NCBI RefSeq assembly: GCF_964355755.1
Contig: NC_092679.1
Coordinates: 8,246,001 to 8,310,000 of the forward strand
DNA: 64,000 nucleotides
Reading direction: 5' to 3'
Source of the DNA: Antedon mediterranea
Lineage: Eukaryota > Echinodermata > Crinoidea > Comatulida > Antedonidae
Made by a program: the position numbers and the translations under genes. The notes under the pieces are model-generated. The model saw only the letters and a list, made by a program, of their open reading frames with translations, had not been told where the DNA came from and searched no databases. Within the stretch, counting starts at the first letter, position 1. The number at the start of each line of letters is the position of its first letter. This document shows, piece by piece, positions 21,792 to 32,629 of the stretch.

Positions 21792-24700
21792 TCATTGCTT
21801 TGTGGGTGGCGTCTCACTTTGATCTGATAATCCACTAGATTCTTTTCGTCGCGGTGACCATTCTCGTTTAACATCGGATTCTCTTCTGCGAGCTAATAGT
21901 GTTTTTGTCAAACTACCAATATTCATCCGTTGAGGTGGAACTTTGTCTTTAGGAGCAAGTTCAGCAAGTTGTGCTTCGGCATCGAGCATGCACCAATCGG
22001 GTACACGTCCTGTCTCACGATAATGCTCTTTACTAAGTGATCTGTAACTTAAAACTTCAAGACTTCCTAAAATTGCACCTATTAAAAACAAGTAATATAA
22101 ATTAATTACATGGTCTCTCTAAAAATACATGTATGGTTTAAGCAAACCCAAATAACTTAATTAAGTTTGTATTGTAGTTCCATACTTTAGGATAACAATA
22201 ATCTATATGAGCATTTGCTAATTAACTTACCACCTAGCCAAGCTGTGTAGTTAGGCTGCGATGGAGGACTGTGCATCTTAAAGTTTCTGAAAGCTAGTTT
22301 TTGCCTGTACTTGGGTCTTTCAAGTAAGTTTTTTAGCTCCGACATGAGCCTGTCCTTAAACCCTGGTAGCATTGTTGTACCTCCAACACAAACAAGGTTG
22401 TGTGCCAGTGTTTTACGAAAGTCAATAGGACACTAAATATAAAATCAATAAAATATTGTTGATTACTATCGGGAAAAAAAAGCTTTATAATACTGTATAT
22501 AAATCATCCCTTGGCCTATAAATTGGAGTAAGAATATACACAAACCTGAATTATTGAGTCCAGAATCAGTGTCGCAACAGACTTTTCCTCATTATCTTGT
22601 TCAAACAGAACTTCACAAACAATTTCTCTGATTTGACCATCTATGGCTAATATCCTTCCCCCATCTAAAGGATATTCAACAGCTGGGGGAGGGGGTGGCC
22701 TCTGAATATTTTCACATAAAAACAGGAATAAAATTAAAATATATTTACACAATAAAAGCATATCACAAAATGTTTTAAAATAATCAATAATAAGATCTTC
22801 TCTGAACGTTAATTACAGTCAATCAAAATTTACCTTAACTGCACTGCCATCTAAAAGAGATTCTTTAATTTTAGCAGATCTTTGAAAATTGCATACAAAA
22901 CAAGTTTTAACTGAAAAAGAATACATCGCAAAAATATATTACACACTTCTGTACAGAAATAAAACATTTCATCATAATACCATTCAATAATGTTGCATTT
23001 TGAGTTGTAAATGCTTTGTGTTAGGTACAGTACCAACCATATACCATACCTACACACAGACAAAACGTGGTTAATTAGGTAACAATAGGACAGCCCACAT
23101 TCACTCAACCATTGACTGTCTAATGGGCTTAGTGGTATTCACTTGGCTAATTTCCCTAGGTGCCCTGAATGGACAGTCACTTTTATATAGCCTACTCATT
23201 TTTGTATGTTATTTCCTACCATAGTCATGCTTTAATACTTAATATCACTACAATATTTCTAATAATTCAATAAAATTATATATAACTATACAGTACTATA
23301 AATAAATCAAGAAAAAGTGAAGACATGTTTATTTTTTGCATAATATGGATGTATTTTCTTTACTGTAAAAAATTTATTTATTTATTTATTCAAGATACAA
23401 CAGTGTATCAAGAAAAAACACCAATACAGAATCGCCATAAAATATACATTAGATTTACATAAAAAAGAACAAGGAAAACAAACAGATTTATATATTGTTA
23501 AAAATGACATTAAAGACAGAAGTATTACAACTAAAATATCATAAAGTAAAGTTCCTACTTTTAGCAGGAAGTAGCTAGTAGTAGTTACGTAATCGGCCTC
23601 TCGTGGAATATTGACACATGCTTTTTTTCCGAATATTTTCCGCAGACAGTACAAGGGTAGATGATTTCTGGTATGCCTGTTGCACATAGAGTATCACGGT
23701 GTGACATCACAACGATAGAGGCGCTGCATGATTGCTAGACAACCAAAAAATGCGTTCAGCGCTACTATGTTGATAAACAGTAAAGATCTGTATTTCTATC
23801 AAATTATGTATCTTAGCTTGATTTTTTTTTAACTTAAACTGTAGTTGAAGAATAAATAGATTATTAAAAACAGATATTTAGTGATCTTTTGAAATTTTAG
23901 TTTGTTTTTATTGAAAATTATTAAGTTTTAAAATGACTACTTCAATAAGCCTATTCCAAACCATTGGTGATCTTGGAGTTACTCAGGCAGGCTGAACCAC
24001 GCAGCGCCACCTACAGTTGTGACGTCAACACCGTGATACTCTATATTGAGTTTATTTAATTTTCAGAGTGAATTTTTAAATAGATACCTTTGATATCTTC
24101 TAAAACTGCTTCTTGTACATGTCCCATTATAGAGGATAGTGGCTTCTCTTCTACAGAATGCCCTCTGACCATTCCATTTTCCAAAAGGTGTGCTTCTAAT
24201 CGCCTAGGAAATAAAATATAGGTAGTTGTTTTGCAAAATAAATATCAATGAAAGATAATGTTTATGGGTCTATGTCTTTAAAAATAATGTTGAACCATTT
24301 AATATGAATTAGATTTTTAAAATAGTAACTTACTTATAAATAGCACATCCTGCAAGAGGTATACCTTGCCATCCTTTTAAAATCGGTGTGCATTCACAAA
24401 CTTATAAATAAAATGTTAAAGAAGTGTTTTTATCAGTCAATTTATTGATTACAATAACATAAATTAATAACTTGCTTTTTAATAAAACCAGGAACTTGTT
24501 TATACTCCTGGATGTATTTAGATAAAGAAGACAATATGCAAACTCCTTAGAATTAAAAAAGGATATTGGAAGGACAAGAGTTTCTTTGTATCCACAATCT
24601 ATAACCAGAGCTGTGTTGATTCCTAAAGTGAATAACACCAAAAGATGACTAGGTGCATACAAGATGGAAGGTACCTATGGATGTAAAAAGAAAATCAATA

Positions 24701-27700
24701 TATTGTATATTTATTTTCAATAATTCTCTCCTAATTCATAACTAACATTTACTGTCTCAATAATATGTTAATATATACCTGTGGTCACTAAGTTAATTTG
24801 CCATTGGACTAGAATAATTAAAGCCCCATTCCCTACGTTTTTTAGATCTAATTTAAGATCACAAACTATATTTAATGTAAAAATAATACTATATGGTCCT
24901 ATTGCGATAACTTTTTTCGTCTTTAAACGGTTAAAAATGTGAAAAATAAATCGATTTTAATAATTATAGCGGCCCGCTATAAATCCCAAAATGCATTGCG
25001 CGCGGATTGATATTGTTGTTTTTCACCTGTAATTCGCCCACTTTTCGATCGATCGTGAAGCCAAAACAAATGGAAGACTCCTAACTTTTCAGCGAAAATA
25101 CTGGGTTTTCCCCAATTTGTATCAACGGAGTCTGGCAAAAATAGAAAGACAATTAATGCAGCAACTATACAACGTCAGACTAGGTATATAGCTAGCGTAC
25201 GATGTTCGTACGTTACCGATGTTTACCAGCTAGGCCTACAAAACTAAGCCTAGCTAGGCTAGGCCTGAGACCGTCCACGAGAGGTCGATCGCCGCGAGCT
25301 ACTTAGGTAGTGCATTGTTTCTCACTTTTTATCATAATTTACCATAAAACGTACATTTAAGACAAGGAATGACATGGTTTAATGTTTTTAAAGTGATATA
25401 TATGTATTATTTTCCAAAAAACGTCCAAAATTGCAGGGAAGGGGTCTTTAATTGAATGAATTGTTAACTAAAAAACGCCCCAAAATCGAAGAGTGGGCAT
25501 GTCCGACCTGCACCAATGACGTACATTTTACAAAGTATTAGAATGGTAATTGGTGAACCAAATTAGATTGCAATGATTATAGGGGGTTATAGGGTAGAAT
25601 TACTAATGAGTTGTACAGGAAAAGAAGTATAATGTTGCAGAAATGTAAATTTCAGTATCTATATATAAATTTACGTAAGGACAAAATTCGGTAAATCGCG
25701 AGTTATTTCTAGAATGTTTACTCGATGCATGGATTAAAGAATAGAAGGATATGCATCGACGGTGACATCAAACGATTTTACAACGCGCTTGCCTATACTA
25801 AAGCACTGCTGCCAATCAAACAAACACGCTCATTGAACTCTGTGTCTCTAACCGCGGCCCTCTGTAAAACGCTGCGAATCAACTGTTACATTTTTTAGAC
25901 CAAAACGTAACCATGTAGAAATCGTATGCGCAGTGTGAATGTTCTATTGACATGTCTGCGTCGATGATTAATTGACAACAAAAATATATTGCTGAATAAT
26001 TCTGTTTTAGTTTCATCACAATCGGACTACGAAAAGTTCACTTTCTTACGACTGGTAATTTTAAGTAGTTGGTAATATTGATAAAATATGCAATTTTTAT
26101 ATTTGAATTATCATTATTTGCCTGCCATCTTCTGTCATTAAAAATTGCGTTAATCTATAGAGAATATTAAATTATGCATTTGACCATGTATGTTGTTAGC
26201 GTGGCCGGTGTTCACCCATACAACAATCGTGTTTTTAATATATGGCTAAGCAGTGGTTTCTTCATAAATCTCCTTAATTATCGATGTGATTATATTTAAA
26301 TTGTAGTGCCTGGTGATTGGCTAGTGGTTATGTCATCCACATCACATTCAATCACCGGGTCTAATTGAATGAAAACAGCGATCCCTGATCCGGGATTGGC
26401 TGGCTATGTATAGTTGCGATTCGTTACCTAGCGGTCGTTTTGAAAAGTACACGCATGGCAAACTTAATCACGAACAAACGAAGTACTGTACCTATTATTC
26501 ACACAAGAAGTAAGACAACGGTGAGTATATAGATCATGATTACACGTTGTATCTACTACACTTAAGATTAGCCTAGGCCTACCTAGGCAGTATCAATGTC
26601 GGCAAATCATATGGTTTACTAGTAAGCCTAGAAGGCCTAGGCTTAGTATCCTTGCTGATTTTGTAATTTTACATGTAGGCTGAGACAACAAATAGTTATT
26701 GTCTCAGATGTAGGGCTACTACAGGTCATAAACTGCTACTCTGTCATAAAAACATTAGCGTAGATCAATCGCGGCAGAAACCTATACTAATTGCAATTAC
26801 AGCATCTACAATTCTAAGCCAATAACAATATAGTATTTTATCTGGTATATTGATGAAGTAAGCCTACACTAGGGTCTTCACAATAACATACAATGTAATT
26901 GAATAACTGTTTTCAATAAACATTATACTCAGTGGCGTGAGACAGAGGCCAACAAGGTTAAATGTCGTTGCACATGTGCAGTAAACAATATATTAGGCAC
27001 GCGACCGTTTCGTTGTTACCATGCGGTTAATTAAACTGTAACATTGTGGGCGGTCCGCGCTCTGTCGGCGAGAGTCAAGGAACCCTTGATCTCAAGTCGA
27101 TGCATATCCTTCTATTCTTTAATCCATGCTCGATGGTATATAAAGTTGGTTAGAATCTCGGTACTGATTTAAACCACCAGATGTAACCCTGTTTACTAAT
27201 TAAATTGAGTTAGATAATTAGTTATTGACATTGACGATTTGCCCCAAATAGGGGTGTTTTCCGACCGTAGTATACACTGTTTAATGGATGTCCTCTTAAA
27301 AAATACCTGCACACAATAATACGAGGATGCTTCGCATTTTCCTATCTCCTCCTACGATAATTGTTTTTAATAGCTGAAAACCGGTTGAACAACTCGAGTA
27401 CAGTATCATAATGTTGAAGCCAGGCCGATTTTCTTAAAAAAATACTATTTTGATAGATTTAATATACGTTTATACAAATGTATTGATTTGCGATGAATGG
27501 AACATTCCAATCTCTTAGGCCCTGTTCAGACCCATGGCGTTAGACCGTTTTAGCGTACGACGCTAAAAGAATGTGTGTCTGAACAGTTGGGGATTAGCGT
27601 ACAACGCGTCGTACAACGGTTATAGCGTTGTAGTGGAAAACGGTTGATAGTACCGTTTTAGCGTACGACGCTACTGTAAGTCAACGTTGTATCCAATCAG

Positions 27701-30700
27701 AACGTTTCCTGTTATGACGCGATACAAGGTTTGACCTAGGCTGACATCTTGTATCGTCAATGTGTGAGATGTATTTCAATAACAAAAAGGCCAGAATAAA
27801 TAAGGCCTAACTACACTACAAATACAACTGTTACAAAGGCTACAAAACTATCAACTGATTACCATTATATTTTCTAACAAATGACATAAATACATGCACC
27901 TTGTATTTAAACATAGGGACTACGATCCCATCCGCTTTTAGGCCTAGCTAGGCCTAGAGCCATTCAGGGGCGCAGCCAGCAAAGAATTAAAGGGGGGGTC
28001 AACCAATATGTGGCTGGCTGGGGTCCAGGGGGCGAATCCCCCTGGAAGCTTTGGCGGTCTAGGGCAATCTAGATCATTTGAATCGGTTTACGCACACACA
28101 AATATGACAATGTTAACACTAATAAACTGAAACAAAGAAAACAAAAAACAACTCTCATTTTCATTACAGAACATTTTTATATTCCAGGCTGCCACAGACA
28201 AACACTTTTTTTCTTGCTTGTTTGTTGATTTGTGTAGAGAGGCTGTAAACTCAGAGGAGAAATTATTTGAATTCCTCCCTTTTCACCAATACAAAAGTTG
28301 CATGAAATGAACGTAGAGATGCAAAAGTTTGAAAAAAGAAATTAGAATGATAGCATGGAGGGAGTGATATTATTAAATGAGAACCGTAAGGGGAGAGTTC
28401 ATACACTGTGCAAGTCCAAGAAGCTATCTTGGCTCCGTGTGTATGTGAGACGCTTATCATACCCAGTACATACAATATTTTGTTTAAAAATATACCTATT
28501 TTGTTCGAATGTATAGTATAGGTGATAGCTTATACATAATTGTAATAACTAACTTCTAAATTATTATCATACATTTTACGTTAGTTACTATAACGGCGCT
28601 CTTGACATCGCGTGATGCATCTTTAAACATAAGTTTGGAACATACATTCTTCTTGGCTTGGAGACAGAATTCGCGAATGACATTCTCTGTATTAATGTTC
28701 ATGTTAAAGTGTATGTTCATGAGGCACAATCCCGAAAGCTGCTCATAAGACATGTGATTTCCCAAACAGGTTTTCGTTCTCCATAAAGTCGAAAAACTCC
28801 GCTCAGCTTCAGCAGACGTTACGGGCATAGGCCTACGCGATTAGAAGAAGTGCACGCACATTCGGGAACATATCTGGATCCGCTAATTTTACACAGTCGC
28901 TTCCATCACTGAAGCTCGGAATGAAGATGTTCGTGTCTTGGCAGATCATCGTACCAAATTCAAGTTCCTTGAAGACTTCTTCAACATTACACTTCACTAT
29001 AGACTCTGGTGCTACGCCAAATATTTTAAAGCATGGCCTGTTATCGGCAGAAAAACGGGTTTTTAACTCGGTTTGTAATCAAGAAGTTGATTTGGTAATA
29101 CTGCTCGGTAGTAATCTTCCACAGTATCTCCAGGATTATTTGATCTGTATTGTTGTCTCATGTTTTTATTTATTTTTTCTAAAAAAAGGGGGGGGGGGGT
29201 CAACACCCCCGTGACCCCCCCCACCCCCACTGGCTGCGCCCCTGCCATTCACGCATTTCATTCAAGCTAAAAACTAGCGTGGGACATCAAGTCACTCATT
29301 CATACAAGGCAGACTAGACTGGACAAGTTTAATGCTGAAAAACCCCTAACTCCTAACCATGGAGGTATAATCCTAACAAATTCAGTAAACAAACAAGGGG
29401 AGCTGTGTCCCTTTTATTAGCAAGTTAAGGGTTATTTTCAACCGACTGGAACAAAGAATATATATCTTTGACTGGACTGGATAGACTAATCACAATCAAT
29501 TTTTCCTTCATCATTAGGAGGCCTGCTTTATTTTCGTAACACAAGAGCCTGGGGAAAATGTTTTTTAATACAAAATAAAAACAATAGAAACAGAAATTTG
29601 GCTTTACTATATTTTTCTTAAATAAATTCTGAGGTATGTTTTATTTACGGCAAATTTTGTCATAATTGTAGGGCTGAGATCTAGGCCTATATACAGTGGA
29701 AATAATTATGAAAACACGTGGGTAAGAGCACATGAATATGCAACTAGAAACAACCTGAATGACGTACTTCCGTTGTAACGATAATCGTACGCTATAGGTC
29801 TGAACACCTCGTTTTTTTCTCTGCGGTTTGTAACGTGACCTTGCTAGTAACGTTGTACGCTAAAACGGTCTAACGCCATGGGTCTGAACATAGCCTCAGA
29901 CTCCCAGTTTGTAGGTAAATTTATGAGCCCTCCATGGTTTAACACAAGTAGGTAAATTTATGGGCCCTTTGAGAATAAACTTAACACTGAGATATGGCAT
30001 TGCAATACTTTGACAATATTGTAAATACTGAACGTAATAACTATTTTTGGTCGCCATTTGAATCGAAATTTTCTTACTGTGAATGTGGTTACTGTTTATT
30101 GTATTAATTAGTAATTATAAAAAATATAAACGTTGTAGTGGTGTATCGTTACATGTACTTTACTATTTCAATCGACTTAACAGGGACAGTTTTAGATTTT
30201 TGGACTCATTTTAAGACAAGTTTCTCCTTCGGAAGTAGGCCTATTTCCCAGTGTGCTAATTTTAGTTGACTACATTAATCATCGTGTCTATTTATTCGTT
30301 TCTGAAAACGACGATGTATTTGTACTCCTGTGGTACGTACATTTGAAATCGCCAGTTTTTTTAAGCTGAAATTACTGTGTATTCGAGAACCATCTGTGGA
30401 CACGACCTAGATGGTACGCGAGCGTGCCATCTAGTATTGATAATTCCTATAAGAAATTAATTTATGTATTGGCATTTATAAAAAATATTACCTCATAGTG
30501 CTTGAATAACACTTTTGCAAGAGTTTCCCTAAATGAAGAGGGACATAAAAACGACTCACAGATTATCACTCTACGGTCACGTGTGTTAACAAGCAAATGT
30601 CTGCAAAAAACAACAAAAACAACATACTTTAATAGATCATGTCACACACCAATAACAATAAAACATGATAGTCAAATTTCACATTGTTGGAATTCATTAC

Positions 30701-31775
30701 CTGAAATAAATGACATGAAGAAAATCAATAAGTGTATCATAAAGTTCATCATCTTCAGTTTGCTCGAACACTTTGATTACTTTATTGGTCTTTGTACATT
30801 TTACTTCACTTCTTATTATAGCCCTTGGTTGGCATTCTCCTGCAAATCCTACTCTAAAAAAAAAAAATTGTTTGTAAGAACAATCTACAGATGTGAAGGA
30901 TAAATGACCAAACACACTTATTATATATCACTTCTACAATGCTAAATAAAAGCAGCATCATTGATTTCAGTGTTTCAGTATTATTATTTTATCAATTTGC
31001 TTTGTTTGCACTTTTTGCATCAATCCGAGTTTGACAGATTAGGTTTTGCCGAGTTGACTTGAGGCTGACTTGACATGGGGCCGATTTCACATTGGCCAAG
31101 ATGATTTAGGGCCGACTTGGATCGAATTCGTTCAGTCAGCATCAACAAAAATTAAATCAGAGAATCAATACGAAGATAAGATTATTATATTAAGAGTAAT
31201 AATGTTATTGCCTAGGCAGTAAAAATAGTAGGTCCAGTCTAGGCCTACTAGATGGTAGGGTTAATTTAAATAAGGTGATTCTGTATATTTATTATTATTA
31301 TTTCTTTTCATATCCATGAGGACCGAAGCTACCATTTTACCCTCTCTTCCCAGGTCCTACTTTACGTTACGAGGACTGGCCGGCGCCGACTGGCCTACCT
31401 TTCGCCTAAAAGACCAGCCTAGCTAGCCCATTTCCATAGGCCAGGCCTACTAGGCCTAGCCTATCTATATACTTTCTAGGCCCTAGGCCTACCTGTCGAT
31501 CGGCCCTAGGCCTACCTGTCGATCGGCCCTAGGCCTACCTGTCGATCGGCCCTAGGCCTAGATAGTTCCCAGTAGTAGGCCTAGCCTAGGCCTAGTACAG
31601 TAGAAACAATCAATGACGTATTTATTGACTAATTGGTACCACATCAACTTCTAGCCTAATATAATTATGATTATCATATTAATTATATTTATAAGTACTT
31701 TGTATAAACGGTCCCTAAATCAAATATAACTGCTGTTTTTTCTACAGCAGCTGTTAATCCTTCATATAGAGGCAT
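21792..31775 (-). CDS. ACTR10: ACTR10 (Arp11), actin-related pointed-end subunit of dynactin
   Basis: Arp11 caps the pointed end of the Arp1 filament in dynactin and helps cargo binding by dynein. Ten exons, in transcript order on the minus strand, give a complete 450-residue protein: 31775-31699, 30853-30701, 30600-30492, 24674-24567, 24401-24334, 24203-24088, 22910-22834, 22701-22546, 22432-22231, 22078-21792. The start was chosen at MPLYEG in exon 1, which matches the family N-terminus. Later hallmarks are [65 protein letters not shown] and TTMLPGF. Phases add up through all exons. The usual length is about 417 residues; this copy has a longer basic C-terminal tail ([20 protein letters not shown]). 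The junction between exons 4 and 5 looks U12-type with AT-AA ends. Intron 3 (24675-30491) is filled with transposons. Confidence 0.95.
23371..23687 (-). mobile_element. probable 3' end of a truncated LINE or SINE
   Basis: Read on the minus strand, this T-rich sequence ends in TGTATCTTGAATAAATAAATAAATAA, a tail typical of L2/CR1-like retroelements. A 101-residue ORF covers it, but its second half is low-complexity and unlikely to be functional. It lies in an ACTR10 intron, next to a TA-flanked MITE. Confidence 0.4.
23689..24041. mobile_element. 353-bp MITE with TA duplication
   Basis: TA dinucleotides at 23687-23688 and 24042-24043 flank inverted ends GAGTATCACGGTGT...ACACCGTGATACTC. The similarity continues inwards imperfectly (tgacatcacaac / gttgtgacgtca, gcgctgc / gcagcgc). 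TA duplication suggests Tc1/mariner-type mobilisation. It sits in the ACTR10 intron before the exon at 24088. Confidence 0.75.
24402..24566 (-). other. ACTR10 intron 4, U12-type with apparent AT-AA termini
   Basis: On the minus strand the intron starts ATATCCTTTTTT, an exact U12 5' splice-site consensus, directly after the codons for LVLP. Near its 3' end is TTCTTTAAC (8 of 9 to the U12 branch-point consensus TTCCTTAAC), followed by ATTTTATTTATAA and then GTT TGT GAA. Frame and homology require the exon to start with GTT (aligned to Ile-Tyr-Glu in human ACTR10). The nearest AG is one base further downstream; using it breaks the frame and gives an early stop. Confidence 0.65.
24822..25447. mobile_element. 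626-bp TTAA-flanked MITE
   Basis: TTAA at 24818-24821 and 25448-25451 flanks an element with inverted ends AGCCCCATTCCCT / AGGGAAGGGGTCT (11 of 13 matching). The interior has TAGGCCTA words and no transposase. Like the element at 11779 it starts with AG next to TTAA. It lies in ACTR10 intron 3. Confidence 0.75.
25727..27129. repeat. pair of perfect 34-bp inverted repeats 1.3 kb apart
   Basis: The sequence gcatggattaaagaatagaa... at 25727-25760 reappears as its exact reverse complement at 27096-27129. Each copy can also fold on itself (CGATGCAT...ATGCATCG). I see no clear target duplication and no long ORF between them. It is probably an unclassified element in ACTR10 intron 3. Confidence 0.6.
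27965..29244 (-). mobile_element. hAT-like transposon, internally deleted, nested in the 27518-29895 element
   Basis: The inverted ends are CAGGGGCGCAGCCAG and CTGGCTGCGCCCCTG, followed inwards by G-rich / C-rich tracts. CCATT directly abuts both ends, and the longer string GCCATTCA occurs at both edges (27959-27966, 29244-29251) overlapping the termini. The duplication is therefore most simply 5 bp. It carries decayed hAT transposase sequence on the minus strand. Confidence 0.75.
28556..28828 (-). pseudogene. hAT transposase C-terminal dimerisation domain fragment
   Basis: The frame contains [20 protein letters not shown] followed by [12 protein letters not shown], the conserved hAT C-terminal signature of the ZMYM1-like group. 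Sequence further upstream on the same strand (up to about 29060) still reads as related protein but is interrupted by stops. It lacks the catalytic core and N-terminal zinc finger, so it cannot encode an active enzyme. Confidence 0.85.
31475..31565. repeat. 23-bp tandem repeat in ACTR10 intron 1
   Basis: The unit CCCTAGGCCTACCTGTCGATCGG starts at 31481, 31504 and 31527, with a partial copy at 31550. It is embedded in a region very rich in TAGGCCTA. Confidence 0.9.
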
Positions 31776-32590
31776 AATTATCTCTCTGCTGGCTGCAGCT
31801 ACAGTAGCAGCTAGCTGTAAAGTCGCCCATCGCATGCAAAGTCGCCCCAACACAAAGTCGCCCCATCGCGCGCAAAGATGTAGTCATCCAAGTCGGCCCT
31901 ATACCGTCTCGGCCAAAGTCAAGTCGGCCCCAATTCAAGTCGGTCCCAGGTCAACTCGGCCTCAAGTCAACTCGGCCTCACGTCAACTCGGCCAAAAAAT
32001 AATCGGTCAACTCGGCCCCGCTAAAGTATGGAACGCAAAAAGTGAAAATGAAGGGGATTGATAAAATAATATTTATTCAAATTTTTTATTGATTAATAAG
32101 CATTCACGGGCATTCATACTATTATTAATGATTATAATGAACATTTGGATAATAAATAGGAACACATTGTAGGCCCAATAATGATGATGCACGTAGTGGG
32201 CGCGTATGTTCGTTTGTGCGTCAAAATTCAATAAACATGTCCGATATGCGAGGACATTTATTAGGTGTAATAAGATTGTTTGGTTGAATCATTGATGTAT
32301 AAAATAATGTTAACTCCATTGTTGAATCACGCGTAGATTTCTTCAGTGTATGCATTTGATTAGGCGACAACATCTGAGACCAATTCGTAGCTGCGCCTCC
32401 CTACCTGCGCCTTTGGCAGCTATTTCGATATCTACAACTGCTACGTGTTTTCGCTGGGGATTCCCCTTTTTTAAAAACGCAAATCATGGACAAAAACGAT
32501 ATGTACGATCATTTTTTCTATGGCCAAATGGTGGAACGTAGGCCTACGTCTTTGATTTACAATGCGGTAGGCATAGGTAGGTAGTCATAT
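31776..32590. promoter_or_regulatory. ACTR10 upstream region with degenerate AAGTCGGCCC repeats
   Basis: Directly upstream of the ACTR10 start codon (minus strand), 31818-32015 holds a run of related words: AAGTCGCCCC (three times), AAGTCGGCCC, CAAGTCGGTCCC and CAACTCGGCC (several). No TATA box or other core promoter element is clear, so promoter activity is inferred from position only. The rest up to 32590 shows no gene. Confidence 0.4.
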
Positions 32591-32629
32591 ATACTTTATT
32601 GTCCATTAAAAAAAAACCAGAAATGTGAT

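Larger units (their letters stand above)
27518..29895. mobile_element. DNA transposon with GGCCCTGTTCAGACC ends, carrying a nested hAT-like element
   Basis: The left end GGCCCTGTTCAGACCCATGG and right end CCATGGGTCTGAACATAGCC are inverted. The match runs on through ...GTTAGACCGTTTTAGCGTAC, about 45 bp with few differences. The flanking triplets are TTA (left) and TCA (right), which would fit a PIF/Harbinger-type 3-bp duplication with one mutation. The element has no own transposase and contains a second element at 27965-29244. Confidence 0.7.

Noticed and set aside
23382-23687. 101-codon minus-strand ORF in an ACTR10 intron
   Set aside because: It overlaps a LINE/SINE-like tail ending in (AATA)n, and the hydrophobic second half is a product of T-rich sequence.
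30502-30903. 133-codon plus-strand ORF
   Set aside because: It is the antisense shadow of ACTR10 exons 2 and 3, which are clearly coding on the minus strand.
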